In this document: positions 12,924 through 21,388 of the stretch, piece after piece
Position numbering within the stretch: the first letter of the stretch is position 1
How the letters are laid out: each line of letters opens with the position of its first letter
Virus record (IMG/VR): IMGVR_UViG_3300009788_001588
Span: 1-28,514 of that record
Direction: 5' to 3' (one strand)
Origin: a virus
DNA: 28,514 bases
The notes under the pieces: generated by a model
Database searches by the model: none
The model's input: the letters and a program-made list of their open reading frames with translations, nothing else
What the model was told of the DNA's origin: nothing
Translations under genes and position numbers: made by a program

Positions 12924-15900
12924 TTAGTCTCCTAGAAGACCTGAGATCTGCATCATCAGGTCAGGGTCAGTACGCATAGCGAGGTAGGCGTTCATGATCT
13001 GGTATGCGTACGTGGTCATTGCTTGATCGAGCTGGAACAGCTGGTCTACCCTAGTCTCTTGGGTGAGGGACTCATCTGCCCTGATCGCACGCCGTGCCTT
13101 GTGCATGGCGGATAGTTGTTTGGTGGCCGTCTCCAACAGCTGGGCGGGGACGAACTCGGGGTGCTTATGGACAATGTCTCTGATGCGCTCCGGGCGCATG
13201 GCTGCCTGGTTGTACTGCATGCTGCCCAGTACCTTCTTGTCCATCTCCCACTGGTCGTACAGCTCCCGCACAGGGGCGGAGTTGCTACCGAAGGGCTCGC
13301 GGCCGTACAGACCACCGGCACCGGGTCGATCCGTGATGTCACTGATGTGACTGGGACGCTCTGGGATGAGGCCCAGGTCCTGCATGCCCATGTCGGCAGT
13401 GGTCATCAAGCCAGCTCCGAGGGAGCCCGTGTAGCGCCTGATCAGGTAGCCCATCTGGATGGGGTTGATGTTCAGGGCCTCAGGGGTGAGGTGGTTGAGC
13501 ATCTTGCTCAGGGAGCGCTCCATAGGAGTCGTGGACTCGGTGTAGATGTCCTGCGGTTGTAGCTCACCGGTCATGAACCGGGGTGGAACGATCGGTGCTT
13601 TGAAGAACGGGTCCCAGTTGGCGTTGATGTGCAGCAGGGGGGCAATGAACTGAGGTGCTAGCGTGGCCCCTAGGGTGTTCTCCTTGGTGGGCATAGCGTA
13701 CCTGGCGACCATGTTAGTCGTAGCGTACTCTGTGACCTGCTCTTTCAAGTAGTTGAAGGGAGTGGTCCCTTGCAGCAGTGGGTCTCCGGCGGGCAGTTGG
13801 TTCTCTGCCGCTCCGCCGCCCTGTCCCGTAGGTGAGGTTGCCATTCCCATCGACAGCAGAGCGACCAGGGCTTGTGGAATGCCGCCCATCTCCTCATGCA
13901 CACCCTTCTTGGTTTCGTACATGGTCTCTTGGAAGTTGTCCCGAGCCTCCCGAGCCGCTCCTCCGGGCCACAACATCTCTTCGATGGCTCGCACCATGGC
14001 GGGATCATTGGCTGCGATGTAGTCCATGAACTTGTGTGCAGCCAAGCCAAACACGCCATTGACCATGCCCAGAGGGCGTGGTATACGTCCGAACTTCTTG
14101 TATTCAGAGTCGAAGCCGAACGGGTGCAGGTACAGATCCTTCTCGATCTCGCTCTGGGCCTGGTAGTTTGGGTCGTCAAAGTTCAGGTACCAGTTCGCTA
14201 TGGCGGGGATGGTGATGTAGGTGAACGCCTTGGTCATGGTTGACAGCGGGCTCTCCTTCATCGCCTTGGTGAAGCGCCACATGTCTTGCAGCTCTGCGTT
14301 GAAGAAGGGGTACAGCCCGTTGAGGGCCTCACCGTATTTGCCGTGTCGGGCAAAGTCCAGAGTGATGTTGCGCATCTCGTCGATGACCGCGGAGTCCACC
14401 CAGTTACTCTTGGCCAGTCTCTCCATGGTAGCGTCATCCAGGAAGCGTGCCTCTTTGACCCTGCCGAAGAAGCCCTTGCGAGCCTTGCGGGAGTAGAGCA
14501 TCTTGCCCCAACCGGTAGCCCCACCAGCAGCGTCATCTAGGGCTGCCATGAGGGTCATCCTCTTGCCCTTCTTCATGCGGGCACGCATACCAGCTGCGGC
14601 TCCTACGCGGGTGCCTTCTTCTAGGGCCTCCGAGATCTTAGCCAGGGGTGCCAACCAGCGGTCGAAGCGAGACACTTCGGGGCTGGTCTTCTTGCTCATG
14701 TCAGACACGTAACCCCGGTAGCTCCCCTTGAACCTTTTCGCTAGCAGGCTCATAGGCTCGTCGGTACGGTGGATACCAAAGGGCACAGTGGCGTCACGTA
14801 CGACACCGATCGGGTCTGGGTCCTTCCCCAGCCTGGATATGTCGGAGAGTCTCTCCCCGGTGCCGATGTCTACTTCGAAGTTCTTAGTGCGCTGGTAGAT
14901 ATTACCAACGTGCGTGGACTGTCCACCACCGCTCGCTTTGAGCGTGTTGTAGAAGTCGCTCTTGGTGATAACGTGAGCCATCCCGCGCCAGAAACTAAGC
15001 ACGGGCTTGTAGCCGTATTTGGAGAGGGTTGCGGCCATGAATTGGTCACGAATCGGATTACGGAGCATGAAGTTGAGGCCGAGCACTGTGCCCTTACGGA
15101 ACACACTGGTAGGCCCGCTCATGAATTTGAGCATCTTATGCAGCGTATCTGCCTGCGTTGGTTGCAGCGCCTTGTTGGCGATGATCATGCTGGGATCGTC
15201 GAACTGGTAGGCGATGCGCTGTACGGAGCCGTCCGCCTGCTTGTGGAAGGCTACCATCACATCGTCCGGGGTGTGCTTCATCAACTGCTTGACAGCCCGT
15301 GCGTCAGTGATGGCGTTCACACCCTTCATCAGGTGGGGGTTCTCCATCAGCATGTCACCGGTCAGGTTGCGTACGCGCTGCCGGGTAGCCCACTTGTTGA
15401 TGGCTACGCCACGGGCGATGAACTGGTCTAGGGGGTTGACGACCTTGCGACGTCCCCCACCCAGGCCGTGCTTACGACCATGCAGTGGGACCGGGTCGGC
15501 CTTGGGGCGCCCGAGTGAGCCACGCGCCTTCTTCACCTCGGCCACTGTCTGGGACAGCTGTTCTAGGGTCTTGATCTCATCGACTGCGTCTTGTCCGATG
15601 ATGCTGACAAGAAAGTCGTCGCTCTGGTGACGGCCCCAGGGAGCGAACCATGACTCCATGTACTCCATCACTTGCTGCTTGCCCTTGGCATTGATCCCAC
15701 CTACGTCCACTATCTGGTCGAAGGTGGCGCGTTGCAGCCAGGACCGGGCCCTGGTCGCTTTATCCAGGAGCTGTGCATGCTGTTCCTTACCAGCCACACG
15801 GTACAAGTCTTCCAACTCACGTTCCATGCGGAAGAGTTCAGGGATCTCGTCCAGGTCGAAGTCAACGAACTTCTCACCGGCGTCCTTGGCCATCTTCTGT

Positions 15901-18011
15901 GCCTTAGTCAGGTCACCACCGGCTAGCCCCATCCACTTGGTGAACCGGGGGATCTCCACCTTGGTGGCCATCTGTAAGGTCATAAGGCGCAATACAGCGT
16001 CAACGTCGTCCATCTCTACGCCTTGGAAGACGTCGGTCAGGGCCTCACCGGTCTCCACCATCTGGACGGTACCGTCTGCGCCACGGCTCGCTATGGTGGT
16101 GACATTGCTAATCATGGAGCGAGCGAATTCATCGCCTGCGTGGAGCTGGTTGAGGTAGGCCGTCAGCTCGCGGAACTCTACTTTGCCCGCCGCCTTGCCC
16201 AGTCGTGTCAGGCCGGTGTACTGGTCGAAGGTGTGTGCAACGAACGTCTTGGCGAAGCGCTTGGTCCACTGCACCATGGTCTCGCCCTTGTTGGCGGGCA
16301 TGTGGTCCAGAATGATCTGACGTCCTTCTCCCTTAGACTTAGCCGCACGACCGATGATGTCATCAGCTACCTTGATAGAGTCCTCGGTGTTTCCTAGCGT
16401 ATTGATCAGGGTTTTCCGAATCCTGGCTAGGTCCTTTGCTGAGGCTGTTCCTGCGGCAATGGAGTCTACCTGGCGCATCATTGTAGCTGCACGCCGCCCT
16501 GCACGTATAGCACTCACGGCCTTGCCTGCTACTCCGGCTATACCGAATGCGTAAGCGGTGGCTGTGCTACCTGCACGAATCAGCTCGCCCACTGAGACGT
16601 TGCCGACGAAGGGTAGATCATAAGTAGTGCGATCGGGGTCGTAGTCACCTGTGACAAAGTCGATCTGTCTCTGGTGCCACTTGGCGTCTAGGCCGTCAGC
16701 CCACTGATAGATCTTGCTGTTCTCGTCGGGGTCTCCATCGGCCACCCAGTCATAGATGTCCTCGGGGAGCATCATCAGCTCGGGGGCCTCGCGCATCGCG
16801 GAAGAGATCAAGGTGCCGATAGCACCGGCGTCTACTCCCTCGTACGTGGTCAGCTCACCCGTCAGGTCGTCAGGGGCGGACATGTCCACGACGTGCCCTA
16901 CCATGCTGGGCAGGAAGACCTTGCCCAGAGGGCGATCGTACTTACCCTTCCACTCACTACCCTTAGTGGTGACGGTGACCTGGGTGCCCACCTTGTAGCG
17001 TGACATGAGGTCAGCCTCGGCAGCGGCACCCTCAGGGGTGTCGGACTCAGGTGCGTCGATGTCAGGGAGACGTATCCAGCGCTCCTCGCCGGTACCCATC
17101 TCACGGACCTGGATAGTGTCCGCATCCTCGATCTTCAAGATGCGGGCCTTGTAATGGATCGGGTAGTCCTGCTCAATCTGGTTGCCGTACTTGTCTAGCT
17201 CAGACCCAGCATAGGGGGAGCCTTTCAATACTCGGGAGGGGGTAAGCGAGGGTTTCCCCCCATACTGGGTAACATGCTCTGCCATCGCCTGGGAGCCGAG
17301 GGGGATGCCTAACCTGCGTGCTTCCAGCGATACATCGTCGAGCTTGTCTTCGTCAGGCTGGGAGTCCTTGCGCAACCCGGCCATGTACTCTTCGTACGGC
17401 GCGACTTCCATGTTCTCTGGTTGCTGGACGTTGGACCCAGCACGCAGCTGCGCTATGTAGTCTTCGTAGTTGTCCTCTACTCCTGCTCGCTGCTCAGGCT
17501 GAGGGTTAGACTCTGCCCGCAGCCGGGACACGTAATCTTCGTACTTCTCTGGGCCACTTCCCCCTCCACCGGATAGAAGAGAGGGATCTCTTGCCTCCGA
17601 AGGTGGTAGCACATATCGCTCGTTGTAGCGTCTGCGGTACTCTTTGGGCTCATCCCAGTCGTAGGCACCGTGTCGCTCGATGTTGCCCATGCCTGCGTTG
17701 TACGCAGAGAGGGCCCGCTGCTCGTCGCCATTGTAACGGTCGATTAGGACTCGCATGTACTGAGCCTGCGCAGCGATACTCTTCTCCGGGTTGAAGAAGT
17801 CTTCGTCATCGACTAATCCGTAGTCACCTCCTGTGGCTCTCATGAACTGCGAGATGCCCATAGCGCCCTTCGGACTCACAGCCCGAGGGTTGAAGTTGCT
17901 TTCGATGCCTGCCTGAGTACGCAGCATACCGGGGTCGATCCCGTACTTCGCACCGGACGCTTGGAAATACGCGTCGTACGGAGTAGGGTCATACCCATAG
18001 ATGGGGGGCAT
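12924..18011 (-). CDS. 1695-aa polyvalent ejection-type protein: lytic transglycosylase + SNase-like nuclease
   Basis: A very large virion protein, with AGGAGGT just before ATG 18011. Residues 1-130 form an SLT-type lytic transglycosylase: Glu37 in AGIES, GAMGISQFM (49-57) and SAYNAG (102-107). A Gly-rich linker (147-155) leads to three copies of a YEDY-type repeat (157, 182, 206). Residues 287-372 match a staphylococcal-nuclease domain: DADT (296-299), RLPDIDAPE (Arg314, Asp319, Glu322, at the same 8-residue R-to-E spacing as SNase) and KYDRPLG (Arg360). A small hydrophobic helix lies near 483-505. From about 975 to 1280, RNPIRD and PFFNAELQD resemble the LPD38-type region of large polyvalent proteins. 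It probably opens the cell wall and enters with the DNA. Confidence 0.8.
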   Translation of the reverse strand: MPPIYGYDPTPYDAYFQASGAKYGIDPGMLRTQAGIESNFNPRAVSPKGAMGISQFMRATGGDYGLVDDEDFFNPEKSIAAQAQYMRVLIDRYNGDEQRALSAYNAGMGNIERHGAYDWDEPKEYRRRYNERYVLPPSEARDPSLLSGGGGSGPEKYEDYVSRLRAESNPQPEQRAGVEDNYEDYIAQLRAGSNVQQPENMEVAPYEEYMAGLRKDSQPDEDKLDDVSLEARRLGIPLGSQAMAEHVTQYGGKPSLTPSRVLKGSPYAGSELDKYGNQIEQDYPIHYKARILKIEDADTIQVREMGTGEERWIRLPDIDAPESDTPEGAAAEADLMSRYKVGTQVTVTTKGSEWKGKYDRPLGKVFLPSMVGHVVDMSAPDDLTGELTTYEGVDAGAIGTLISSAMREAPELMMLPEDIYDWVADGDPDENSKIYQWADGLDAKWHQRQIDFVTGDYDPDRTTYDLPFVGNVSVGELIRAGSTATAYAFGIAGVAGKAVSAIRAGRRAATMMRQVDSIAAGTASAKDLARIRKTLINTLGNTEDSIKVADDIIGRAAKSKGEGRQIILDHMPANKGETMVQWTKRFAKTFVAHTFDQYTGLTRLGKAAGKVEFRELTAYLNQLHAGDEFARSMISNVTTIASRGADGTVQMVETGEALTDVFQGVEMDDVDAVLRLMTLQMATKVEIPRFTKWMGLAGGDLTKAQKMAKDAGEKFVDFDLDEIPELFRMERELEDLYRVAGKEQHAQLLDKATRARSWLQRATFDQIVDVGGINAKGKQQVMEYMESWFAPWGRHQSDDFLVSIIGQDAVDEIKTLEQLSQTVAEVKKARGSLGRPKADPVPLHGRKHGLGGGRRKVVNPLDQFIARGVAINKWATRQRVRNLTGDMLMENPHLMKGVNAITDARAVKQLMKHTPDDVMVAFHKQADGSVQRIAYQFDDPSMIIANKALQPTQADTLHKMLKFMSGPTSVFRKGTVLGLNFMLRNPIRDQFMAATLSKYGYKPVLSFWRGMAHVITKSDFYNTLKASGGGQSTHVGNIYQRTKNFEVDIGTGERLSDISRLGKDPDPIGVVRDATVPFGIHRTDEPMSLLAKRFKGSYRGYVSDMSKKTSPEVSRFDRWLAPLAKISEALEEGTRVGAAAGMRARMKKGKRMTLMAALDDAAGGATGWGKMLYSRKARKGFFGRVKEARFLDDATMERLAKSNWVDSAVIDEMRNITLDFARHGKYGEALNGLYPFFNAELQDMWRFTKAMKESPLSTMTKAFTYITIPAIANWYLNFDDPNYQAQSEIEKDLYLHPFGFDSEYKKFGRIPRPLGMVNGVFGLAAHKFMDYIAANDPAMVRAIEEMLWPGGAAREARDNFQETMYETKKGVHEEMGGIPQALVALLSMGMATSPTGQGGGAAENQLPAGDPLLQGTTPFNYLKEQVTEYATTNMVARYAMPTKENTLGATLAPQFIAPLLHINANWDPFFKAPIVPPRFMTGELQPQDIYTESTTPMERSLSKMLNHLTPEALNINPIQMGYLIRRYTGSLGAGLMTTADMGMQDLGLIPERPSHISDITDRPGAGGLYGREPFGSNSAPVRELYDQWEMDKKVLGSMQYNQAAMRPERIRDIVHKHPEFVPAQLLETATKQLSAMHKARRAIRADESLTQETRVDQLFQLDQAMTTYAYQIMNAYLAMRTDPDLMMQISGLLGD

Positions 18012-18012
18012 G

Positions 18013-19260
18013 TTACCTCCTACGTTTCTTGATTTCCAGTACGATGAGCATCATGGCGTCTTCGTCATTCTCTGCCTGTGCCCGTGCGTAGTGCTGCTTC
18101 TCTGCTGGGGTACCATGGGTCATGACGTCTCTGATGCCAGAGCGTGCGGTTTCCTTGTAGATGCGACGGACATCCTCAGGGCTAGCTTCGATGCCCTTGG
18201 CCAGGAAGTCCATGTCCACCATGCGTGCGATTACATCGTCCGAGGTGCCAGGCAGGATGGACCTGACGTGGTCGATACCGGCCTGCCTGTCGGCTTGTGC
18301 GACACCCTTCTTGGCCGACTCTTCCTTACCCTTGTACTCCAAGAGGCGCTGCTCACCAGCGTCCATGGCTGAGGAGTGGTCCATCCATAGACCATCGACG
18401 TTGAACTCACGCGACCCATCCTCGTTGACGCGGTACTGAGTTTGGCCCAAGCCCCTCACGTTGGTGAAGAGTCTCTTGGTGTGCTTCTCCTTCATCTTGG
18501 CCTGGCCTTCCTCCTTACTCAGGCTGTTCCAATAAGCCGTCTCATGGGCCGCCTCGCCGTACGTACCAGGAGAAGGGGCGTTGAGGGCCTTGATCTTAGC
18601 CAGGACACCGAGACGCTCTTCCTTCCGGGAACGCCTCATCTCTTGCAGGGGGAGCTGGCTCATAGGGCCTGCCATGCCCTGACTGGCATCACCTAACATA
18701 CCGAGTATGTCACCTGGGTTGTTGGCGGCTCCTGCGAAGAGGGCTTGGAGGATGCCCTCCTTCTGATCGTGTCGTAGTGCGTCCTCCTGCTGGGCTGTGT
18801 CCGTCTCCCAGGCGCGATTGAATTGTGCCTCTGGGCTGTGGTCTACGCCGCCATCAGGGGGGAACGCTCCTGGCATAGGTGACATCTGCACCTGGCCGGG
18901 GTCTACCCCACCTTCCGGGAAGGGGAGGACAGTGCCACGGCTCTGCACGATCTCGTCCGCGAAGGACTGGTACGGGAAGCCCTCACCTGGGAGGGAGGGA
19001 GCAGGTGGCTGCATTGGCCCCTCTGGGCCCATAGGCTCGTTGAAGAGCGCATAGTCTCCCGGCGCTACCACCTTAGGGTCAAAGCTGGGGCCTGGGGAGG
19101 GCATAGGCATCGGACTGCCCTGCACCGGCTCATTGATAGGCTGGGGCAGTATCGTTGACCTGGGGCCGAACTGACCGCCTCCGGGTGGCGCCAATTGGTA
19201 GTCGGGGAGATACTTGGCTATGAGCCCTGCGAGACCAGGGACTGAGAATGGATTTGGCAT
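18013..19260 (-). CDS. Pro/Gly/Met-rich internal virion protein
   Basis: 415 aa, ATG 19260 with AAGGAG seven bases upstream. Residues 1-150 are Pro/Gly/Met-rich and disordered; the rest is helical and charged, with a probable long helical stretch (RRSRKEERLGVLAKIKAL and a KEEGQAKMKEKH segment). No enzyme motif. It lies between a Gly-rich protein and the 1695-aa ejection protein and ends with TAG/TAA signals right before the latter, so the three are probably co-assembled as an internal core. Known podoviruses carry similar internal protein sets; the match is by position and composition. Confidence 0.7.
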   Translation of the reverse strand: MPNPFSVPGLAGLIAKYLPDYQLAPPGGGQFGPRSTILPQPINEPVQGSPMPMPSPGPSFDPKVVAPGDYALFNEPMGPEGPMQPPAPSLPGEGFPYQSFADEIVQSRGTVLPFPEGGVDPGQVQMSPMPGAFPPDGGVDHSPEAQFNRAWETDTAQQEDALRHDQKEGILQALFAGAANNPGDILGMLGDASQGMAGPMSQLPLQEMRRSRKEERLGVLAKIKALNAPSPGTYGEAAHETAYWNSLSKEEGQAKMKEKHTKRLFTNVRGLGQTQYRVNEDGSREFNVDGLWMDHSSAMDAGEQRLLEYKGKEESAKKGVAQADRQAGIDHVRSILPGTSDDVIARMVDMDFLAKGIEASPEDVRRIYKETARSGIRDVMTHGTPAEKQHYARAQAENDEDAMMLIVLEIKKRRR

Positions 19261-19263
19261 CGT

Positions 19264-20397
19264 CTAGCTCCTTGCCCACGGTTGGTTACCGTCTGAGCCG
19301 GTGCCGAAGTAGTTGCCAAGGCCCCTACCCACGCCCGCTCCTGTGGTTCCACCGGTTACGGCACCCTGCCATCCACCTGGTGATCCAGGCGTGGTGCCGG
19401 TCTGCTGCTGTGTCTGACTACCGAAGGACTGCTGGTAGGGGTGCTGTGCTGCACCGTAGGCCGCTGTGAGGCCAAACTGTCCAAGGCCAGCGCCCTGTTG
19501 TTGCATGCCTGCCATCTGGGAACCAAGGCCGAATACGGCCATCTGGTTGTTGAATGCTTGCTGCTTGGCACTCCCTCTGGCAGCAGCAGCGGCCTGGCGC
19601 TCCTGGGACTCGATGCCTGCCATGACGCCTTGAAGCTGCATACGCGCTGACGCCTTAGTGGCGTCGTTGCTGAACGCCCCGGTGTCATACGAACTCTCCC
19701 TGCCGGACCATGCCTGGTTAGCGGCGGCCTGCTGGGCGCGGAGCTGCTGATCGTAGTTGGTGATGAACTGACCCTGCTGGATGCCCAGGTTCTCACCGAA
19801 GTCGTCGGCTAGCTTGCCTCGACCTGCGGCCATCATACCGGTCATGCCCATGGTGCCACCGGCGCCTGCGAACTGCCCGAATGCCTGTGACATCGCCTCA
19901 CGCTGTGACTCGTCGGATTCCAGGCGCATGCCTGCCAAGCGCTGGGCCAACTGAGGGTTGTTCTCCCAGTCCATGAAGCCAGGATCTAGGACGCGGGTCT
20001 CGTAGTCGTTGAAGGCTACGTTGTTGCCAGCGAGGCGCTTCATGATACCACCACCGCCTCCACCGCCACCACCGCCTCTGCCTTGCATCTGACTCCCCAT
20101 ACCAGCGCCACCACCTCCACCGCCGCCTCCTTGACCACCATAGGCGGATGAGTACAGGCTGTCAAACATCGCGTTCTGGTACCCAGTGGGGCCGAAGTTG
20201 ACGTTGTTCATGGCCTGGTTGTAGGTACCCTCCATGCTCTGACCCCAACGGTCAGCCATGCCTGGGTTCCACGCCTGGTTCTGGGTATTAGTCTCGGTCG
20301 ATTGCACCTGGTCTGGACCACCCTTGCTACCCATGAGGGCGCCGAGGACGGGAGGACCGAACTGCATTGCTGCCATTGCTGCGACTGGGGGTGCCAT
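19264..20397 (-). CDS. Gly/Ala/Gln-rich internal virion protein
   Basis: 377 aa, AAGGAG five bases before ATG 20397, which overlaps the previous stop as TAATG. It has a hydrophobic N-terminus (AAMQFGPPVLGALMG), poly-Gly tracts near 90-117 and a long Gln/Ala-rich helical region (about 205-300). Small-residue and Gln-rich proteins of this layout occur as internal core proteins in marine-type podoviruses, roughly as T7 gp14 does. It is next to other likely ejection proteins. No sequence motif proves the role. Confidence 0.7.
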   Translation of the reverse strand: MAPPVAAMAAMQFGPPVLGALMGSKGGPDQVQSTETNTQNQAWNPGMADRWGQSMEGTYNQAMNNVNFGPTGYQNAMFDSLYSSAYGGQGGGGGGGGAGMGSQMQGRGGGGGGGGGGIMKRLAGNNVAFNDYETRVLDPGFMDWENNPQLAQRLAGMRLESDESQREAMSQAFGQFAGAGGTMGMTGMMAAGRGKLADDFGENLGIQQGQFITNYDQQLRAQQAAANQAWSGRESSYDTGAFSNDATKASARMQLQGVMAGIESQERQAAAAARGSAKQQAFNNQMAVFGLGSQMAGMQQQGAGLGQFGLTAAYGAAQHPYQQSFGSQTQQQTGTTPGSPGGWQGAVTGGTTGAGVGRGLGNYFGTGSDGNQPWARS

Positions 20398-20807
20398 TAT
20401 AGCTCCTTGATATATTCAACGTAGCGTGGACGGTAGCCACGCCGGTTTGCGATCGATGCAAAGCGAGGGTCGCTGCTGATGAACTTGGTTGCTGCGTAGC
20501 CCCATGCAGCGGCGACGGTTTCGAACTTGTCCCATGCCGCTATTAAGCTACGGATGCTGTTATCGCGTATACCGCAGAAGGGTACATTCAGGTGCCACCC
20601 TTTCTGGGTCTTGATGTTCTCGGTGATGAATGTCCCGTTCACGTCCCCGTCTTGGGCGATGAGCCAGCACTGACAGCAACCGCTCCGTATCGAGCGATAG
20701 ATGTCATACAGGGACACCATGTCTTCTGAGGCGGAGACTGACGCGGCGAGGTGGGGCCTGATGGCGAACCAGAAGTGCGCCAGCTGGCTGGGGTTCTCTA
20801 CTCGGAT
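20397..20807 (-). CDS. GNAT-like acyltransferase, apparent ATC start
   Basis: The frame has ATG at 20720 (107 aa), but a sensible protein sequence continues upstream in frame (NPSQLAHFWFAIRPHLAASV) and the 86-base gap before the ATG would be unusual here. At 20807-20805 an ATC overlaps the previous stop as TAATC, exactly where neighbouring genes have TAATG. With it the protein is 136 aa. The pattern WFAIRPHL, LYDIYRSIRSG, CWLIAQDG, FETVAAAWGY, NRRGYRPRYVEYIKEL resembles small phage GNAT-type proteins. No conserved acetyl-CoA motif is clear, so activity is uncertain. The upstream TAG near 20830 limits the start region. Confidence 0.65.
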   Translation of the reverse strand: MRVENPSQLAHFWFAIRPHLAASVSASEDMVSLYDIYRSIRSGCCQCWLIAQDGDVNGTFITENIKTQKGWHLNVPFCGIRDNSIRSLIAAWDKFETVAAAWGYAATKFISSDPRFASIANRRGYRPRYVEYIKEL

Positions 20808-21388
20808 TACTGAGACTGAGATGGTCTATACTCAATTCTGGCGCCGTAGAAGTAGGCGTCCTGTGTATCCATAGTGTCGAGTGGGTCGGTGAAGAGCCGC
20901 TTAACGCGAAGGGAAATCAGATCGTAGATGCCCCATGCCTGCGGAGTAGTCAAGATGTATGAGGTCGAGACCACGACGAAAGCGCCATACCCCTCCTGTG
21001 CTACGGTGTTGATCGCCTGCCCGGTCTCTGCGAGGATGTCAGTGAACCCCACCCCAACCTGGGCACCCTTCACCCTCACCTGGATGAAGTACTCTTCATC
21101 GCTCGCCCCGGAACCATCCGAGGTGTAGACGGTGACCTTACAGGTACCCTTGCGCCAATGGCTCGGCTTGTTGAAAGAGTAGTCGATGAAGTCCGAGGTG
21201 TCCTTACGCAGGATGTACGCTGGGAAGCCGCCCAGTATAACGGTGCCACCACCTGAGCTGCGTCCTTGGTCAACGGAGAAGTTCTGCTGAGCGGTGAAGT
21301 ATTGGTCCTGGACATAGTCGTTTATGCCCTGGCCCTCATTCTTGGTCTTCATCCGATCGCCATCGGCCATGTACTCAGTGATGGGCAT
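20807..21388 (-). CDS. Unknown virion protein, beta-rich
   Basis: 193 aa, AGGAG seven bases before ATG 21388, which forms TAATG with the nozzle stop. It is beta-rich with Gly and Thr (GGGTVILGGF, KGTCKVTVYTSDG, FVVVSTSYILTT) and few charged runs. No signal peptide or catalytic motif. Its place between the nozzle-like protein and the GNAT-like gene suggests a tail or head-completion component. I do not recognise the family. Confidence 0.65.
   Translation of the reverse strand: MPITEYMADGDRMKTKNEGQGINDYVQDQYFTAQQNFSVDQGRSSGGGTVILGGFPAYILRKDTSDFIDYSFNKPSHWRKGTCKVTVYTSDGSGASDEEYFIQVRVKGAQVGVGFTDILAETGQAINTVAQEGYGAFVVVSTSYILTTPQAWGIYDLISLRVKRLFTDPLDTMDTQDAYFYGARIEYRPSQSQ

Noticed and set aside
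12333-12935. 200-aa + strand ORF across the lysis-like cassette
   Set aside because: Hydrophobic and Arg/Phe-rich by reverse translation of the small - strand genes; these have coupled starts and good Shine-Dalgarno sites.
14769-15431. 220-aa + strand ORF antisense to the polyvalent gene
   Set aside because: It lies wholly inside the 1695-aa gene and has no Shine-Dalgarno or recognisable motif; long antisense frames are common opposite GC-biased genes.
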